Made by a program: the position numbers and the translations under genes. Shown here piece by piece: positions 45,054-56,370 of a stretch of DNA of 64,000 nucleotides. This DNA comes from Heligmosomoides polygyrus polygyrus (lineage: Eukaryota; Nematoda; Chromadorea; Rhabditida; Heligmosomidae). Each line of letters begins with the position of its first letter. The stretch's first letter is position 1. Where the stretch lies: NCBI GenBank assembly GCA_947396885.1, contig OX377204.1, forward strand, positions 25,613,706-25,677,705, given 5' to 3'. The notes under the pieces were generated by a model. That model was not told where the DNA came from and made no database searches. It saw nothing but the letters and a program-made list of their open reading frames with translations.

Positions 45054-45614
45054 GCCTGTGATGCTCAGGTTCAAAGTGCATGAAGCACCAATGGGCACCT
45101 CACGGGTAGCGTATAAAGGCTACAGGCTCCTCATAGTCTGTTTCCATGCAAGGACCAAAGGCCTCGGTAAAAACCGTCCTGCTCGGATTTTCAAAGGAGA
45201 CCACGTTGTGACGTCGGAGGTGGTTCAAATGAGAAACGAGGTGTGCGGATCCCGAAAATTAAGCTAAACGGCATCGATACACTCTTTCCCTCATGCCTGC
45301 CTGTCACCTGGAGATCAGAGGTCTGCTGAAGTGAAGTTTTCTAGAACCTGACACCAACAATGTCCTCCAACGGTCGAGTGGCGATCCATCTGCTCACGCT
45401 GAAGTGTGGCCCACCTATACTTTACTTTGATACTTTGATGGTCCTTTGTCGGCTGGAGGTCTTCTCAGCGGGGACCACAACTCTTCCAGACCGCTCGATC
45501 TCTGGCTGCTTGCATCCAGTGATGCAGACTCCGCTCTCTGAAAGATCTTGGGAATGAGTCTGCCCATCGCGTTGGCGGTCGTCCCAGTGGTCTCTTATGG
45601 TCTCTCGGGAGCCA

Positions 45615-46919
45615 TTATGTGACACGGAGACTCCATCTATCGTCCTTTCGTCGAAGCAGGTGTCCGGCCCAGCGATATTTGGACTTCTTCATGTTCTGCA
45701 GCGGGTCCGCTAATTGCGACTTCTCCCGTAGCTCCGAGCTTCGTAGGCCTTCTTGCCATTGCTGACGAAGGCTTGTCCTTAGAAGACATCTCTCCAGTGC
45801 ACGATGCGTAGTTTGCATCGCTCTGGCGATTGTTTTGTTGTCGGGCCAGGTTTCCGTCGCGTAACACATCGCAGGCAGTACAGAGGCGTTGAATATCGAG
45901 GCCCTGAGGCCGGGATCCTTGACCTGATCGGTGACTTCGCGAATCGAACTGAAGGCTGCCCATGCTGCGCGTCTCCTGCGGGCGATTTCAGGAGCGAGGT
46001 CGTTATCCATGTTCAGCTCTCTTCCCAGATAGACGTAGGAGACGAACTGTTGCAGAGCGACTCCATTTAACCTCACGATTCCCGTGTCACACCACTGGTT
46101 GACCATAAATTGCGTTTTGGACATATTCATGTCCAATCCAATCTTCATACCTGCCACATTGAGCTCGTTCAGCATTTCCTCGACTTCTGCCGTGCTGGTA
46201 GAGATGAGAACAATATCGTCGGCGAAGCGAAGATTGCTGATCCGTTTACCGTCGACAAGGTAGCCTTTATCGTCCCAGTTCAAGTCTTTCATGGCATCCT
46301 GAAGTGCCGCTGTGAATAGCTTGGGAGAAATCGTGTCTCCCTGCCGTACTCCTTTCCCGATAGGAATTTTAAGCTTTCGATCGAACAGCTGGATGGTAGT
46401 CGATGTGTTCGAGAAGCAATCGTCGAGAAGTCGGATGTAGGGCGATGGTATACCAGCGTGCACAAGTGCGTTCAAAGCGGCGTTGATTTCCACAGAGTCG
46501 AACGCTTTCCGGTAATCCACGAAGACAAGGACAAGTGGGAGGTGGTATTCGCGGCTCCTCTCGATGAGCTGTAAGACAGTCTGAATATGGTCCATGCAGG
46601 AGAAATCCTTGCGAAACCCTGCTTGCTCCACTGGCTGATATTCATCCAAGCAACGCTCCATGCGGCTAAGCAGTATCTTGGTGAAGATCTTGTACACAAC
46701 CGAGAGAAGACTGATGGGGCGATAGTTGTTGATATCCTCCTGCTGACCTTTTTTGAAAATTAGAACTGTTTTCGACTCCTTCCATGAGTCCGAAATCCTA
46801 CCAAGTCGAAGGTAGTGATTGAAGTGCTTGGCAAGAAGTGAGCAGAGGGCACTGCCACCCGCACGAAGGAGATCAGCAGAAATGCCGTCCGGTCCGGGAG
46901 CAGTGCCCGGCTTCATCCT
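45615..46919 (-). pseudogene. RTE reverse transcriptase, 433-codon open part
   Basis: Complete RT core in one frame: MKPGTAPGPDGISADLLRAG; NNYRPISLLSVVYKIFTKIL; QAGFRKDFSCMDHIQTVLQL; LVFVDYRKAFDSVE (motif A Asp); GKGVRQGDTISPKLFTAAL (motif B); ISNLRFADDIVLISTSTAEV (motif C FADD intact); FVSYVYLGREL (motif E). It copies element RNA into DNA at the cut target. Upstream it is in frame with the endonuclease except for one TGA, and downstream a TAA removes roughly the last 50 residues. A domestic start at the internal Met is unlikely to be biologically meaningful. Confidence 0.92.
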
Positions 46920-48436
46920 TCAGATGGCATGAGCAACTTCTGATTCCAGAATGGGAGGTACTTCCTCAGCTGGTGGCATCAAGCATTTCAGGACAGTGAT
47001 GGAAAAACGGAACAGATCTGTGTAGAATTCCTGAACGATGGCCTCCATCGCTCTTCGAGACGTTTGCGTTGTTCCATCCTTATCCACAAGGGCTGACATT
47101 ATTGCCTTCTGATCGCAGAGATCTCGTTTGCAGCGCTTTATGCTTGAACCTTTCCCAGCCGCTTCTAACAGCTTCAATCTTCTGTAGGCTTGAATGGACT
47201 CCTTCACTGCAATTCGACAGGCCTTCAAAATGGTGACTTTTTCCAGATGGGAAGCATTAGGATCCAGTTTAACAGCTCTTCTTTGCTCCAAGAGTTTAAT
47301 CGCATGTGCGTTGAGTCTTGAAGCAGACGGTGATGTGGCTCCGCAAGAGCTGCTAGCACATTTCAACAGTCCTTTGGAGAGAAGGTCGTAGTCTTCCGAT
47401 GGACCTTCAAGAAGATTCCAATCATATGACTTTATTGCATATTCCAACTTCTCAGACTTGAATGTGGGGATCTCTACCGGTGCCGGTTTATGAGTGTCAC
47501 GCTTGAACATCCTCTTTTTGAGAGTCAGCTTCGCAGGGACAAGACGGTGATCCGAGCCGGTGTCAAATGAAGGCAGCACGGAGACGTCGAACAGACTCCA
47601 GCGTCTGTTTGTAAAAACATGGTCGATCTCCGAACATGTTTCTCCATTTGGGCTTTCCCAGATCCATTTTCGGTTTGAAGGCTTCTTAAACATAGAATTT
47701 CCATGGTAGGATAGGAAGTCTATCAGGCGCTCTCCGTTTTCGATCCTTGAGGAAGTTGCATGTGGTCCTAGCCTCCATTCGTCGTGATCATTCGTACCGA
47801 CGATGGCGTTAAAGTCGCCAACGACAACTTTGTAGTAGCTCTTCTCGTCGTTGACAGTCCTTCCGAACAGCTTGTAGAATTCCTCCTTTTCTTCATCTGT
47901 GGCCGCAGATGTTGGAGCATATCCATTTATGGTGGAGATGATTCCCGATCTTTGGTTTCCAGACGAAGAACAGCTACTCGCGGACTGATGATCTTACAAG
48001 AGTCTACTAGGTGGTGCACTGTCGAACTGACGAGAAATCCAACTCCGCCAATATTCTTTCTGTCCACCTTTGCTCCGATAATGAGAAGCTCGTTGTGGTC
48101 GGTCCTTCTTATGGTTTCCGTTCTGCCTTTCGTTTCCTGCAGGGCGATAACGTCGTATTTGATGTTGCGGCTTCTGTAAAGCAGTGTCCGAAGATCCTGC
48201 TCAGATGCGATCGAACGACAGTTATAAGTGCAGACGAATAGGCAGTTTCCGTGTCGTGGTGGGTGGGAGTTTCCGGTAATCTGATTCCAATGACGTCCTG
48301 ATAGTTTAACTCCGAGATTAGATGGCCCCTCGCCGGAGGTGGATGCAACCGACGTCGTAGAAGTCCACCTTCGGCGCGCGGAGGACTGGGGCGCGGGTTT
48401 AGTTGTTTGAGCCGTAGCGCTGGTCTGGTTACTCAC
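46920..48436 (-). pseudogene. RTE apurinic-type endonuclease part
   Basis: From 48436: a Ser/Thr/Pro-rich leader, then CLFVCTYNCRSIASEQDLRT (catalytic Asn), YDVIALQETKGRTE (Glu), a one-base frameshift near 47945, then GIISTINGYAPTSAA, YKVVVGDFNAIVG (GDFN), CSEIDHVFTNRRW and FDTGSDHRLVPAKLTL (catalytic His). All endonuclease motifs are present. The linker to the RT ends at the TGA at 46920. The domain nicks target DNA to prime reverse transcription. Confidence 0.9.
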
Positions 48437-48582
48437 ATGTTCCTAGCCAGGGATACAGGAGAGCCGCCCATACACGACAAAGCGTCGCGTAGTGCGTGAC
48501 CGTTTGTGCCGTTAGCCATCACAAAGTGATGTTCTCCCCTTCACCGCGGTGAGGTGGCAAATGAAGGGGGACCCACCTTTAG

Positions 48583-48763
48583 ACAAGGAATCTTCGAGGG
48601 AAGAAATCAAGCTGGCCGAAAGGATGGCCAGGAGGACTTCGAAGCACGTCAACTTGAAGTTGACGAATACGAACAGCTGGAAGTGGTGGAAGAAGAAGAG
48701 GAAGATTGGGATCCGCAAGATGAACTGATGGAGAGGCAAGCAAGCAGTGGGCATATGATAACA
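48583..48763 (+). other. Acidic open segment between RTE and inverted repeat
   Basis: After a CACCTTTAG acceptor-like string the plus strand reads QGIFEGRNQAGRKDGQEDFE then ARQLEVDEYEQLEVVEEEEE and DWDPQDELMERQASSG. The strongly acidic frame is coherent, unlike the surrounding repeats, but the family is unknown. It could be part of the element that owns the inverted repeats, or a host exon fragment. Confidence 0.3.
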
Positions 48764-49164
48764 TTTATCACCATGTTGAATACCACAGCGTACAGCTGGA
48801 AAAATGCGCAGAAAACGTCTGAAAATGGTATGGACGTAGAATCCCCAAATCTCAACCAATCAATTGAAATGCAGAAATGCAGCCACGCAGAGCAGCCAAA
48901 CGCCTGACCTCTCTCGCATGAGCCAACCCTCTACTTACCTGCGCTCCGAGCCACTAGCTGCAGATGCATCGCGAGTGTACAAGGCCCCCAGACGTGTGCT
49001 GCGCCGAATCCCGTTGTTGTACTCCTTGGGTTTAGCGACTTGGCAAAAAATAAACACATTTTCAAACCAATTGAACGGTGAGGATTCTCCCTATACGACT
49101 CGCTCACCCCGTTCAGACATACGCTTCAGACACTTCTCTTGTAAGACCCCGCCGTTTTCTAACA
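48764..49164 (-). repeat. Right arm of a 0.4-kb inverted repeat around an RTE
   Basis: Partner of 44648-45053. Landmarks: CAGAAAACGTCTGAAAATGG at 48809, GACCTCTCTCGCATGAGCCA at 48905, GTTCAGACATACGCTTCAGA at 49110. Confidence 0.85.
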
Positions 49165-50869
49165 TTTTATTCTGAATTTCGCTAAAAGTCTTTCGCAAAA
49201 TTTTATATACCGTTGAAAAGAAAATGAACTGCTATATCGGCATTATGTTTAGCCTTTTCCTTTTCGATTTTGCACATTTTTAGGTCATAAACTTTTGACG
49301 CAGAACTCAGATTTTCAAAGCATATTGATTACTTGGTGAAAAAAGCATACAGTGTGTTATTTATGATTTTCCGCAACATTAAGTGCTCAGATGAAGCAAT
49401 ACTGTACACTTTACTTTACAAGGCGTGTGTCTTGCACATCTAGAGTGCTGCACGCATGTTTGGAATCCTTATCTCAAAAAAGAGATGTTAAAAGTTGAAA
49501 AAGTTCACAGCTATTTACTGGACTGCTTTGGTACAGAATATCTGGCTGATATGTTCCACTAGGCTTACCTGGCTATAAGGATCTTTTCTTGAAGCTGCCT
49601 AGTGTGTAGGAGATTAACCGCTGATTGGGTTTTCTGTTCTCGCCTTCAAACGCGTAAAACAAATTTACCTATTAGCAAATATTGGATTTTTAGACCAGTT
49701 AGCCTTCGAATAGGAACCATAAACATGCACTATAATAGGACGAAAAGAAAGTGTTTTTAAAAATTTTCAATTCCTTCTTTTCTCGTTGTGCAAGGTGGAT
49801 GAGCAAATTGGTTGCTGGACTTTTCAATGCATCGACCTCAAAAAGCTTTAAAGACAAAATAGCAAGGTCAGATCTTCCACATTTGCTTATGGTTGATCAT
49901 TTTTGTTAGCAATTGTCGATGTCACAGAGTTGCTGCCATCAGTATTAGTACATGAGGTCCGTATTTATGGTCGCAGATTTCCGTGGGATCAAACAGTGGA
50001 GCATGGGAGTGCACAACCCATGCTGCGATATTGAATACGCCATCTATCGGTTTGCAACAGGGCACTACACACTTCACCTACTACTACGATACTGTTCAGT
50101 AGTTACTACTGCTAGTATCCTAGACAGCTATGAAGCACCTTTATGCGGTTCTGTTTTTTTCCTCACATTTGTTGGATACCTATGGCTGAAATTCTCACGA
50201 ATTAGCATCTGGCGGGTTTCAGAGCCTCAGTGCAAATGATCGTATCTGTAACCCGAACCTACTATTTTCTTTGGACTGACTACGTTTTGTTTTGCTTCTT
50301 TGCATTTTTTTTTTGGAAAACGTCATATGCCTTTCGAAAAATAATGTTTTGCTCTGTCAAACTCTGTGCTAGTTTATCTGCTCTATTTGATGCTTATAAA
50401 CTTTTAGGGAGTTTTTAAAAAATACGAAAATGACTTTTCCCATTTTTTCGTACAGTGTCATACGTCATTTAAAAGAGAATGTTTGTTCTGCCAGAATACA
50501 TGTTTCGTTTCTTGGTTACTCTGTATTCTGCTTATTTTTAGGTCATAAAGTCCAGGTTTTAAAAAATTAAACAAAAAGTAGAAGTTGTTGGCAAAAACAA
50601 TTACTACACTTCACATTAATACCCTAAACATCAACGGAATTCAAAATGAACGAAATCAAGTAACAGATGGACTTGTAGAGGTCATTTTTCTTCTCCTAAC
50701 CGCCCACTTTATTAACCTAAAAATAGATGAAAATCAAAATGGAAAAAAGCAAAACACATTTGATAGAACAGAAATTCTTTTTCGAGTCGTATATAACACT
50801 GTGCAAAAGAATTTCAGTGAAATTTAGCATAAAATCTACTTAGTTTCCAACCTGTGTAGTTTTTGCTTG
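49165..50869. other. No recognised features; one 95-codon frame
   Basis: A plus frame 49952-50239 (contains VADFRGIKQWSMGVHNPCCD) is open but unsupported by splice signals or homology. The rest is AT-rich. Confidence 0.3.
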
Positions 50870-51190
50870 GCTGTGCGATATTAGCGCAGCCGAGAGAGTT
50901 ACCGGCTTTGGCGTGCACCATGGATCTAGCTTATTGTTGTAGCTCACCGACAGTACAAGCCTCGGATGGCCTGGGAAAGCTTTCCCAGGCCATCCGAGGC
51001 TTGTACTGTCGGTGAGCTGGTGTCAAACTTGTATAACAAAGATGCAGATCAGTGACTTGTTCATTGGCTAGCCCTGAAGTCATTTTACGAGTCAAATAGG
51101 CATTCGAGTTGTCTATCCCGCAGAAGTATAATGGGTGGCGCACTGTAAATAGGGATTGGCTAACGCCCTATACTATCCCTAGCCTTTCTC
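50870..51190 (+). repeat. SINE-A copy carrying a palindrome
   Basis: Head TATTAGCGCAGCCGAGAGAG and GGCTTTGGCGTGCACCATGG; after the palindrome, TCGGTGAGCTGGTGTCAAAC, AGTGACTTGTTCATTGGCTA, TATCCCGCAGAAGTATAATG and GGCTAACGCCCTATACTATC. Confidence 0.75.
50941..51018. repeat. Perfect 78-bp palindrome, no spacer
   Basis: Thirty-nine bases from 50941 are exactly reverse-complemented by 50980-51018, meeting at AAAG|CTTT (a HindIII site). The right half is normal SINE-A body (CATCCGAGGCTTGTACTGTC); the left half is its inverted copy. Confidence 0.97.
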
Positions 51191-51699
51191 ATAAGCTAAA
51201 TTTAAAGAACTAATACAAAAAGGGAAAGCGGTATGAACTAACGATAAGACTAAAGCAACACCGACCTGTGTGGTGAGGGCGAGCTAGAAACACTGGATAA
51301 GAAAATAGGATGGGCAGTTACCACGGCGAGAGTTTTGTGAAAACTTTGAGAGTCAAAGGACATGCCTGCCTGACCAGTTTATTACGTGGATGCAGAGGTA
51401 CCCTTTAAAAAAAGTTAAAAGCACCACGTTCCTCAGTTTCGATAGATGCGTCGATGGATTTTTTCTGCATAAATCATAGTAGCCAGGAAAATGCTATTTC
51501 GGCAACGTTCCTTAGTTTCGATGGAAACAATAAAAATAACGAAAACGATAGCTAAAGACGATGCAGTTTATTCAAAGTCAAACAATCCACCATTCTTAAT
51601 CGTTTGTGTTTATTAAAATAAGCAGAAATACGAACTTAAAAGTTGCGTCCATACTCAACGTTTAATCCTCATTGTGGGGATGATGGAAGATTGAGGTAG
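51191..51699. other. No recognised features
   Basis: Nothing supported. Confidence 0.3.
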
Positions 51700-51890
51700 A
51701 TTTCTTTCAGTCCCTTCGTAGAATGCACCACGAACTCGAATTCTACAAGATAACGTGCAGAGAATTTGAAGACGCATTTGGCCTATACTACCATATATCG
51801 TTTGGTGACCAGTCATTGTATACAAATCCTTCAATGATAAGCCTGCTACCAACTAACCGACCGGGGAGGGAAGAAGAGCTGGTTTATAAG
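51700..51890 (-). repeat. SINE-A copy, partial
   Basis: GAATGCACCACGAACTCGAA, CGCATTTGGCCTATACTACC, GTTTGGTGACCAGTCATTGT; head end missing. Confidence 0.6.
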
Positions 51891-52194
51891 TAGCGGTCGT
51901 ATTTTGAATCACTTCGTATCCCTGCACCTGAAATAACGACATCTAGTTGTTGCCGACCGGTTCTGTTCGTTCTCTTAACCACTGTTGATTAATGCGCTTT
52001 CAGACTTCGCCTGAATATGTCCTATGGTTTTACGCTGTTTGTTTTTAACGTTTTTTTTTGTTGTTTTTCTTCTTTCTATATGTGATATCACATGTTATAA
52101 ATCAGATCGGAATGCACGAATAGGCTGCTTCCACCCTCTCTCCCCCTTCAGCCATATTACACGCTATCGAGTGCTGCTGTAAAACTGTTTGATG
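51891..52194. other. No recognised features
   Basis: T-rich, nothing supported. Confidence 0.3.
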
Positions 52195-52330
52195 ACGCGG
52201 ATAGTATAAGGTGTAGCATCGCTGCCCAAGAAGCAGTATGTCGAGTCACGCCTGGCGAAAAAGTTTTCATCGCAATTGACCATCCTTCTAACTAGTTCCG
52301 AGAGCCGCTTAAGCCTCAAGCAAGAATGAA
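52195..52330 (+). repeat. SINE-B copy, degenerate
   Basis: AAGGTGTAGCATCGCTGCCC, GTATGTCGAGTCACGCCTGG (box B), GTTTTCATCGCAATTGACCA and GAGCCGCTTAAGCCTCAAG. Confidence 0.55.
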
Positions 52331-52815
52331 AAATATAGTGAAGTCTTCACTAATCATGTATCTTCAAATACTTGGGGACATTTCCTTGGATCATGTGATC
52401 TCTGAATACCCCAGTTTCCTGTTCATATAAGGAAGTAGGAAGTTCTGCAGGAGACCAAGTAGCAATCGCCAGTCGAGTCTCGCGGAAGTGGCAACTCTAA
52501 AATCATGCTATGCCACGAGCAGCGGTATAGATATAGCTGAGGCATAAAGATTCGCTTGGAACAAAGGAAAAATTTCTGATTATCCTAAAGCGTGGTGTGA
52601 TTCCTATTCGATAAAATTGAAAATAAATAAGTATGCAAAGAAAGTACACTAAACAAGCGCAGTATATGTATGAACAGTTTTTTGCGGTTTCTCTCGAATG
52701 GATCATCTGTGTGTGTGTTCATATCTTTCCTCTTATCGTTTTTCGGTGTCCCTCAACAATAGGATAGCTACAAAAAGTTTACAGCTACATTCCGACCGAA
52801 AATATTTTTTTTCAG

Positions 52816-52977
52816 TACCGCTTTAACCGTCCTGCTGGCTTGGAACAACATCACCAGGGGACCCATCTATCCCCCGGTCGGGAAGAGGAAGGGGACACAC
52901 GACGTTTTGATTCACCACTCTCCTCTCAACTGGCTCAAGAGCCGCACCTGCTGCCATCTGCTATTTACTTGCCTTAG
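52816..52977 (+). other. Exon-like open segment (unknown protein)
   Basis: Follows a very strong acceptor, TTTTTTTTCAG, and is GC-richer than its surroundings. In phase 0 it reads YRFNRPAGLEQHHQGTHLSP ... LLPSAIYLP and stops at TAG 52975. In the +1 frame it is also open to 53050 (reads NNITRGPIYPPVGKRKGTHD). I cannot choose the frame and recognise no domain. Confidence 0.35.
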
Positions 52978-53351
52978 TCGAATTCAGAAGAAGGGGCGGT
53001 GTGACATACTAATGCGTTCCAAACTGTCACCATTAGCTTTGCCCTTCTGAATAGGACAGATCCACCAACAGGTTGTATTTGTACAGGAGCACAGCAAAGA
53101 AAATGTGGTATTTTTAGAGCAACCTCGCTAGTGGTTCGACAACACCAGCAGACAGAATTCCGTGCTGTCAAACTTTACATACACTGAAATGAGTGGACGC
53201 ACACACATCTGAAACAGGATCTCCAAACTGCTGGTTTGCATTCGAGGCTTTTCCATGGCGAAGATACATGGATTTCCAGCCCTAGTAGCAGACGTGTTGA
53301 TTAATTGGGAGAATTTTCGATTCATAATTGAGTGTTTTTGCTCTGCCCAGC

Positions 53352-53466
53352 AAGACAATGCCTCGAGACACGCGCGGGCGTCAAGGAGCAGCTGATTACT
53401 TTCGACGGAACTACTGCAGATGCTCACTCAGTTGCAAACTTCGCCAAGGGCGTCCGGCTTTTCGAG
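53352..53466 (+). other. Exon-like segment with acceptor and donor (unknown protein)
   Basis: Acceptor TTTTGCTCTGCCCAG, donor GA|GTAAAT, 115 bases. The frame with GC-rich third positions reads RQCLETRAGVKEQLITFDGT then TADAHSVANFAKGVRLF, a natural-looking globular sequence. No family recognised. It enters with two bases and leaves with two. Confidence 0.45.
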
Positions 53467-54403
53467 TAAATCCAGCATATCCAGAAATTCTCTTTTCCCG
53501 TGTTATGAATGGATTTGAAATGGTTTAGATGCAGAAGCAATGATAATGAGCTCGATCAAAGGGACCTATCAACCACAGGTAATAGTCGCCTTTCCGAATA
53601 GTCGCCTTTTCATGCTGCTTCCGTCCATATGGTCAGCCTAATTGTGTGTGTTATATACCATTTTTATCTCAAATAGTGCACTTTTCAAATCACAGGGAAC
53701 ACTCTTCTTAGCAAGTCTGACGCTCTTAAAATCAAAGCCAACATCTTACAAATCACATCGAGCTTTTCATACAATAAAATAGAAACCCTCAAAAATGGTT
53801 AGAATAAATTTTTGCTATAGGAAACTTTAGTATGAATTTTTTGGAAAGTTTTATTAAGCATGGGCACGAAATTGTTGCATGCATAGCACGATCTTTACTT
53901 TCATTGTGCCAAAAAGCTACTGCGTTCCCTCACTCTAGAACAAGCTTTAAATATTTATTTTTCCTTAAAATGTGAACGTTTAATAAAATTAGAAACACTG
54001 TGCTCACTAATGGGACAAGCGGTCAAGCAAAAATCACCACGATCTGGTCGAGTGCATGGCGCGCCTTTTCTTTCAATACACTGTTTAGTTATTGACTTCC
54101 TTAAAGCATAATTTAACTCATAATTTTCTCTTAAAAGCAAAATTTTATAAATACTCAAACACTGCGTCCATTTATTGATGCAGATGAATAACAATTCTTC
54201 ATAAGAAGTTACACTCAATTTTTCCTAAACAAAAAATTCTTCTAACCGTCTCGTAGAGTCTGCATTTTAATTTGTGAAAAGCTGCTTTTGATTTGCAAGA
54301 TGTTTACCATTATTTCAGAACCATCAAATTTGTTTAGAATGTCCAAATTGATGTGAAAATGGTATGTTTGGAAACCTCATGGGATTTCCGTTCACATCTA
54401 TAG

Positions 54404-54646
54404 AGATTGACTACACCAGGACTCTTTCAAGTTTCATCTCCGGATAGGGCTCCTGGAGTCAAGGAAAGTGGTCGCGAAGTGGTAAAACGATCCAAGAAAC
54501 GATCAGGGTTTCATTTCGTTCAAGACCTACTAGCAGCAGCGCCGCACTCGTCATTAGCTCAATCAGCCCTATCTCGACTTCGTAGTTCATCTCAGGGCTT
54601 CTATATGCTAGATGAGCTCACAGTTGGCTATCACAGCAACGTGTAA
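54404..54646 (+). other. Exon-like terminal open segment (unknown protein)
   Basis: Opens right after TATAG and ends in TAA: GLFQVSSPDRAPGVKESGRE, VVKRSKKRSGFHFVQDLLAA, SSSQGFYMLDELTVGYHSNV. The KRSKKR cluster could be a proprotein cleavage site or a nuclear signal; function unknown. Its phase does not directly fit the segment at 53352, so at least one exon would be missing if they belong together. Confidence 0.4.
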
Positions 54647-54819
54647 CGACAGAGAATGCGACCTTACCCTTTCTTCCTCATTCTGTGGCTAATTACATAA
54701 TAGACGCATGGAGCAGAGTCAGCACGACGACTGTCCTCGCGTAACACCGTTCACAACACTGCTTATCGCCAGAGGTCTGGGATATTCACCTTTACCCGTG
54801 TGCAATCTTTCCGCTTATA

Positions 54820-56090
54820 CAGTGCGTTTCAAAAGTATGTATCCACTCTAAAACTTCCCACATCTCGTTTCGCGTTGATTTCTGCAAGCCCGCACTAGCT
54901 TCTTTACATTCCTCGTAGTCGAAAATAAACAACCACTCACTTTTAGAAATTCTTTCGTCTCACACGAGAATCAGAATTTTTTGAAGAAAATTGGTTGAAA
55001 ATCGGCGTTTCAAAAGTATGTGTCCACTTGTGATAAACAAACTTTTTACTAAACTCAAAAGTCGATCGGACTGTCATAACTTCCTATAAATCATGCATCC
55101 TATTATTCATGCTAGTGACAAGGATCTGGGTGGTTCTGTCTTCGTTGGCGTCCCACGTAATCAAAATTACCACCAGGTCATTGAACTGTCGGTTATTCGC
55201 GTAGACTCGTCGAACCACGATCCCCAATATGTTCTTCATTGGGATGCTGCCAGGAGAACAGGCCTGCCAGTCCGTTACTTGAATGTTGTGACGGTGGAGC
55301 CAATCTTTGGTCGACCTGGACACATGGACTGCAGCATGTTGCCTGCCGTCTTGCGCCCATCAAGGAAGGCATGGGGCTATACTCCACTACATCTTGACAT
55401 TCCAGACTGTCCAGGCGACACGACGGAAGCCTAAGCTTCAGCATTCCGCTGCTGAAGCCTAGGCTTCCGTCGTGTCACATGGATAGTCGGGAGTGTCAAG
55501 GTGTAGCGGAATCCAGCCCTATGCCTTGCTTGAGAGGCAGAACACATCAGAGACATGCTCTGAGCAGGGCAGCGCTGCAGTCCATTTGTCCAGGTTGACC
55601 AAAGATTGGCTCCACTATCGCAACGTTCAAGTAACGGACAGACCGGCCTGTTCTCCTGAGAGCAACGGAATGGAGTACATGTGGGGAATCGTGGTTCGAC
55701 GAGTCTACGCGAATAACCGACAGTTCAATGACGCGGTGGCGATTCTGATTACAAGGGACACCAGCGAAGACAAAATCATCCAGAACCTTGTCAATAGCAT
55801 GAATAATACGTGCATGAAGCTATAAGAAATAATGGTGGTCCGATCGACTTTCGAATTCAGTAAAAAGTTAGTTTTTCACAAGTGGATACATACTTTTGAA
55901 ACGCCAACTTTCAACCAATTTTCTTCAAAAAAGGATGATTCTCGTGTGAGACGGAAAACATTCCTGAAAGCGATTGGTTACCTATTTTCGACTACGAGGA
56001 ATCTAAAGGAGCTAGTGCGGGCCTGCAGAAATCAACGCGAAACGAGATATCGGAAGTTTTAGAATGGATACATACTTTTGAAACGCACTG
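54820..56090. mobile_element. Palindromic Tc1-like element, 1271 bp, IR/DR-type ends
   Basis: Bounded by CAGTGCGTTTC and GAAACGCACTG, each next to a TA (54818, 56091). The whole element is one large inverted repeat meeting near 55447 in CTTCAGCA TTCCGC TGCTGAAG. Each arm carries a terminal copy and an internal copy (about 195 bases in) of CGTTTCAAAAGTATGT, the double direct-repeat layout of IR/DR transposons such as Sleeping Beauty relatives. Each arm also encodes the C-terminal end of a Tc1 transposase pointing outwards: left on minus (TKDWLHRHNIQVTDWQACSP, VVRRVYANNRQFND), right on plus (LTKDWLHYRNVQVTDRPACS). Both are broken (SPDLNP has become SPGSIP and SPESNG). No arm has the catalytic N-terminal half, so mobility would need transposase in trans. 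Confidence 0.92.
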
Positions 56091-56144
56091 TATAATGCTT
56101 TGTTTTAGCAACAGTAACCAGATGGCACATCATGCCATGCAGTC

Positions 56145-56370
56145 GCAGCAGGGCGCGTGGTAGCACAGAAGGAGTAGGCGTCGCCTGTCGCGTGCACACC
56201 ATACAAGGCTCTTGGTTCGGGACCCGTCCAACTATAAGACAGATTTCTTCATTTCGTTTGAAGAATTGGTACCAGACCTGCCTAGGAAGGAAAAAACACT
56301 GACCTGTCCATTGGCTGGACATTGTAGCTCATTCTGTACGTCAAATAAAGGATAAAAGGATAAACAACGG
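56145..56370 (+). repeat. SINE-A copy
   Basis: GCGCGTGGTAGCACAGAAGG, CTTGGTTCGGGACCCGTCC, GAATTGGTACCAGACCTGCC, CTGACCTGTCCATTGGCTGG. Confidence 0.75.

Larger units (their letters stand above)
45415..48440 (-). mobile_element. RTE-clade non-LTR retrotransposon, nearly intact
   Basis: About 3 kb, minus strand. It encodes one endonuclease plus reverse transcriptase polyprotein broken by only three small lesions: a one-base frameshift near 47945, a TGA at 46920-46922 where the context (HAI*RMKPGTAPGPDG) implies an Arg CGA, and a TAA at 45615-45617 (RVT*WLPRETI). The 3' tail ends with the short tandem string ATCAAAGTATCAAAGTAAAG, as RTEs do. Most intact autonomous-type element wholly within the window. 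It differs in subfamily from the 3270-6890 copy. Both its sides lie within a larger inverted repeat. Confidence 0.92.

Noticed and set aside
44733..45098. 121-codon minus frame (…SRMSQPSTHLRSEPLDADASR…)
   Set aside because: It is the arm of the inverted repeat; the other arm has the same text broken by frameshifts, so protein function is not supported.
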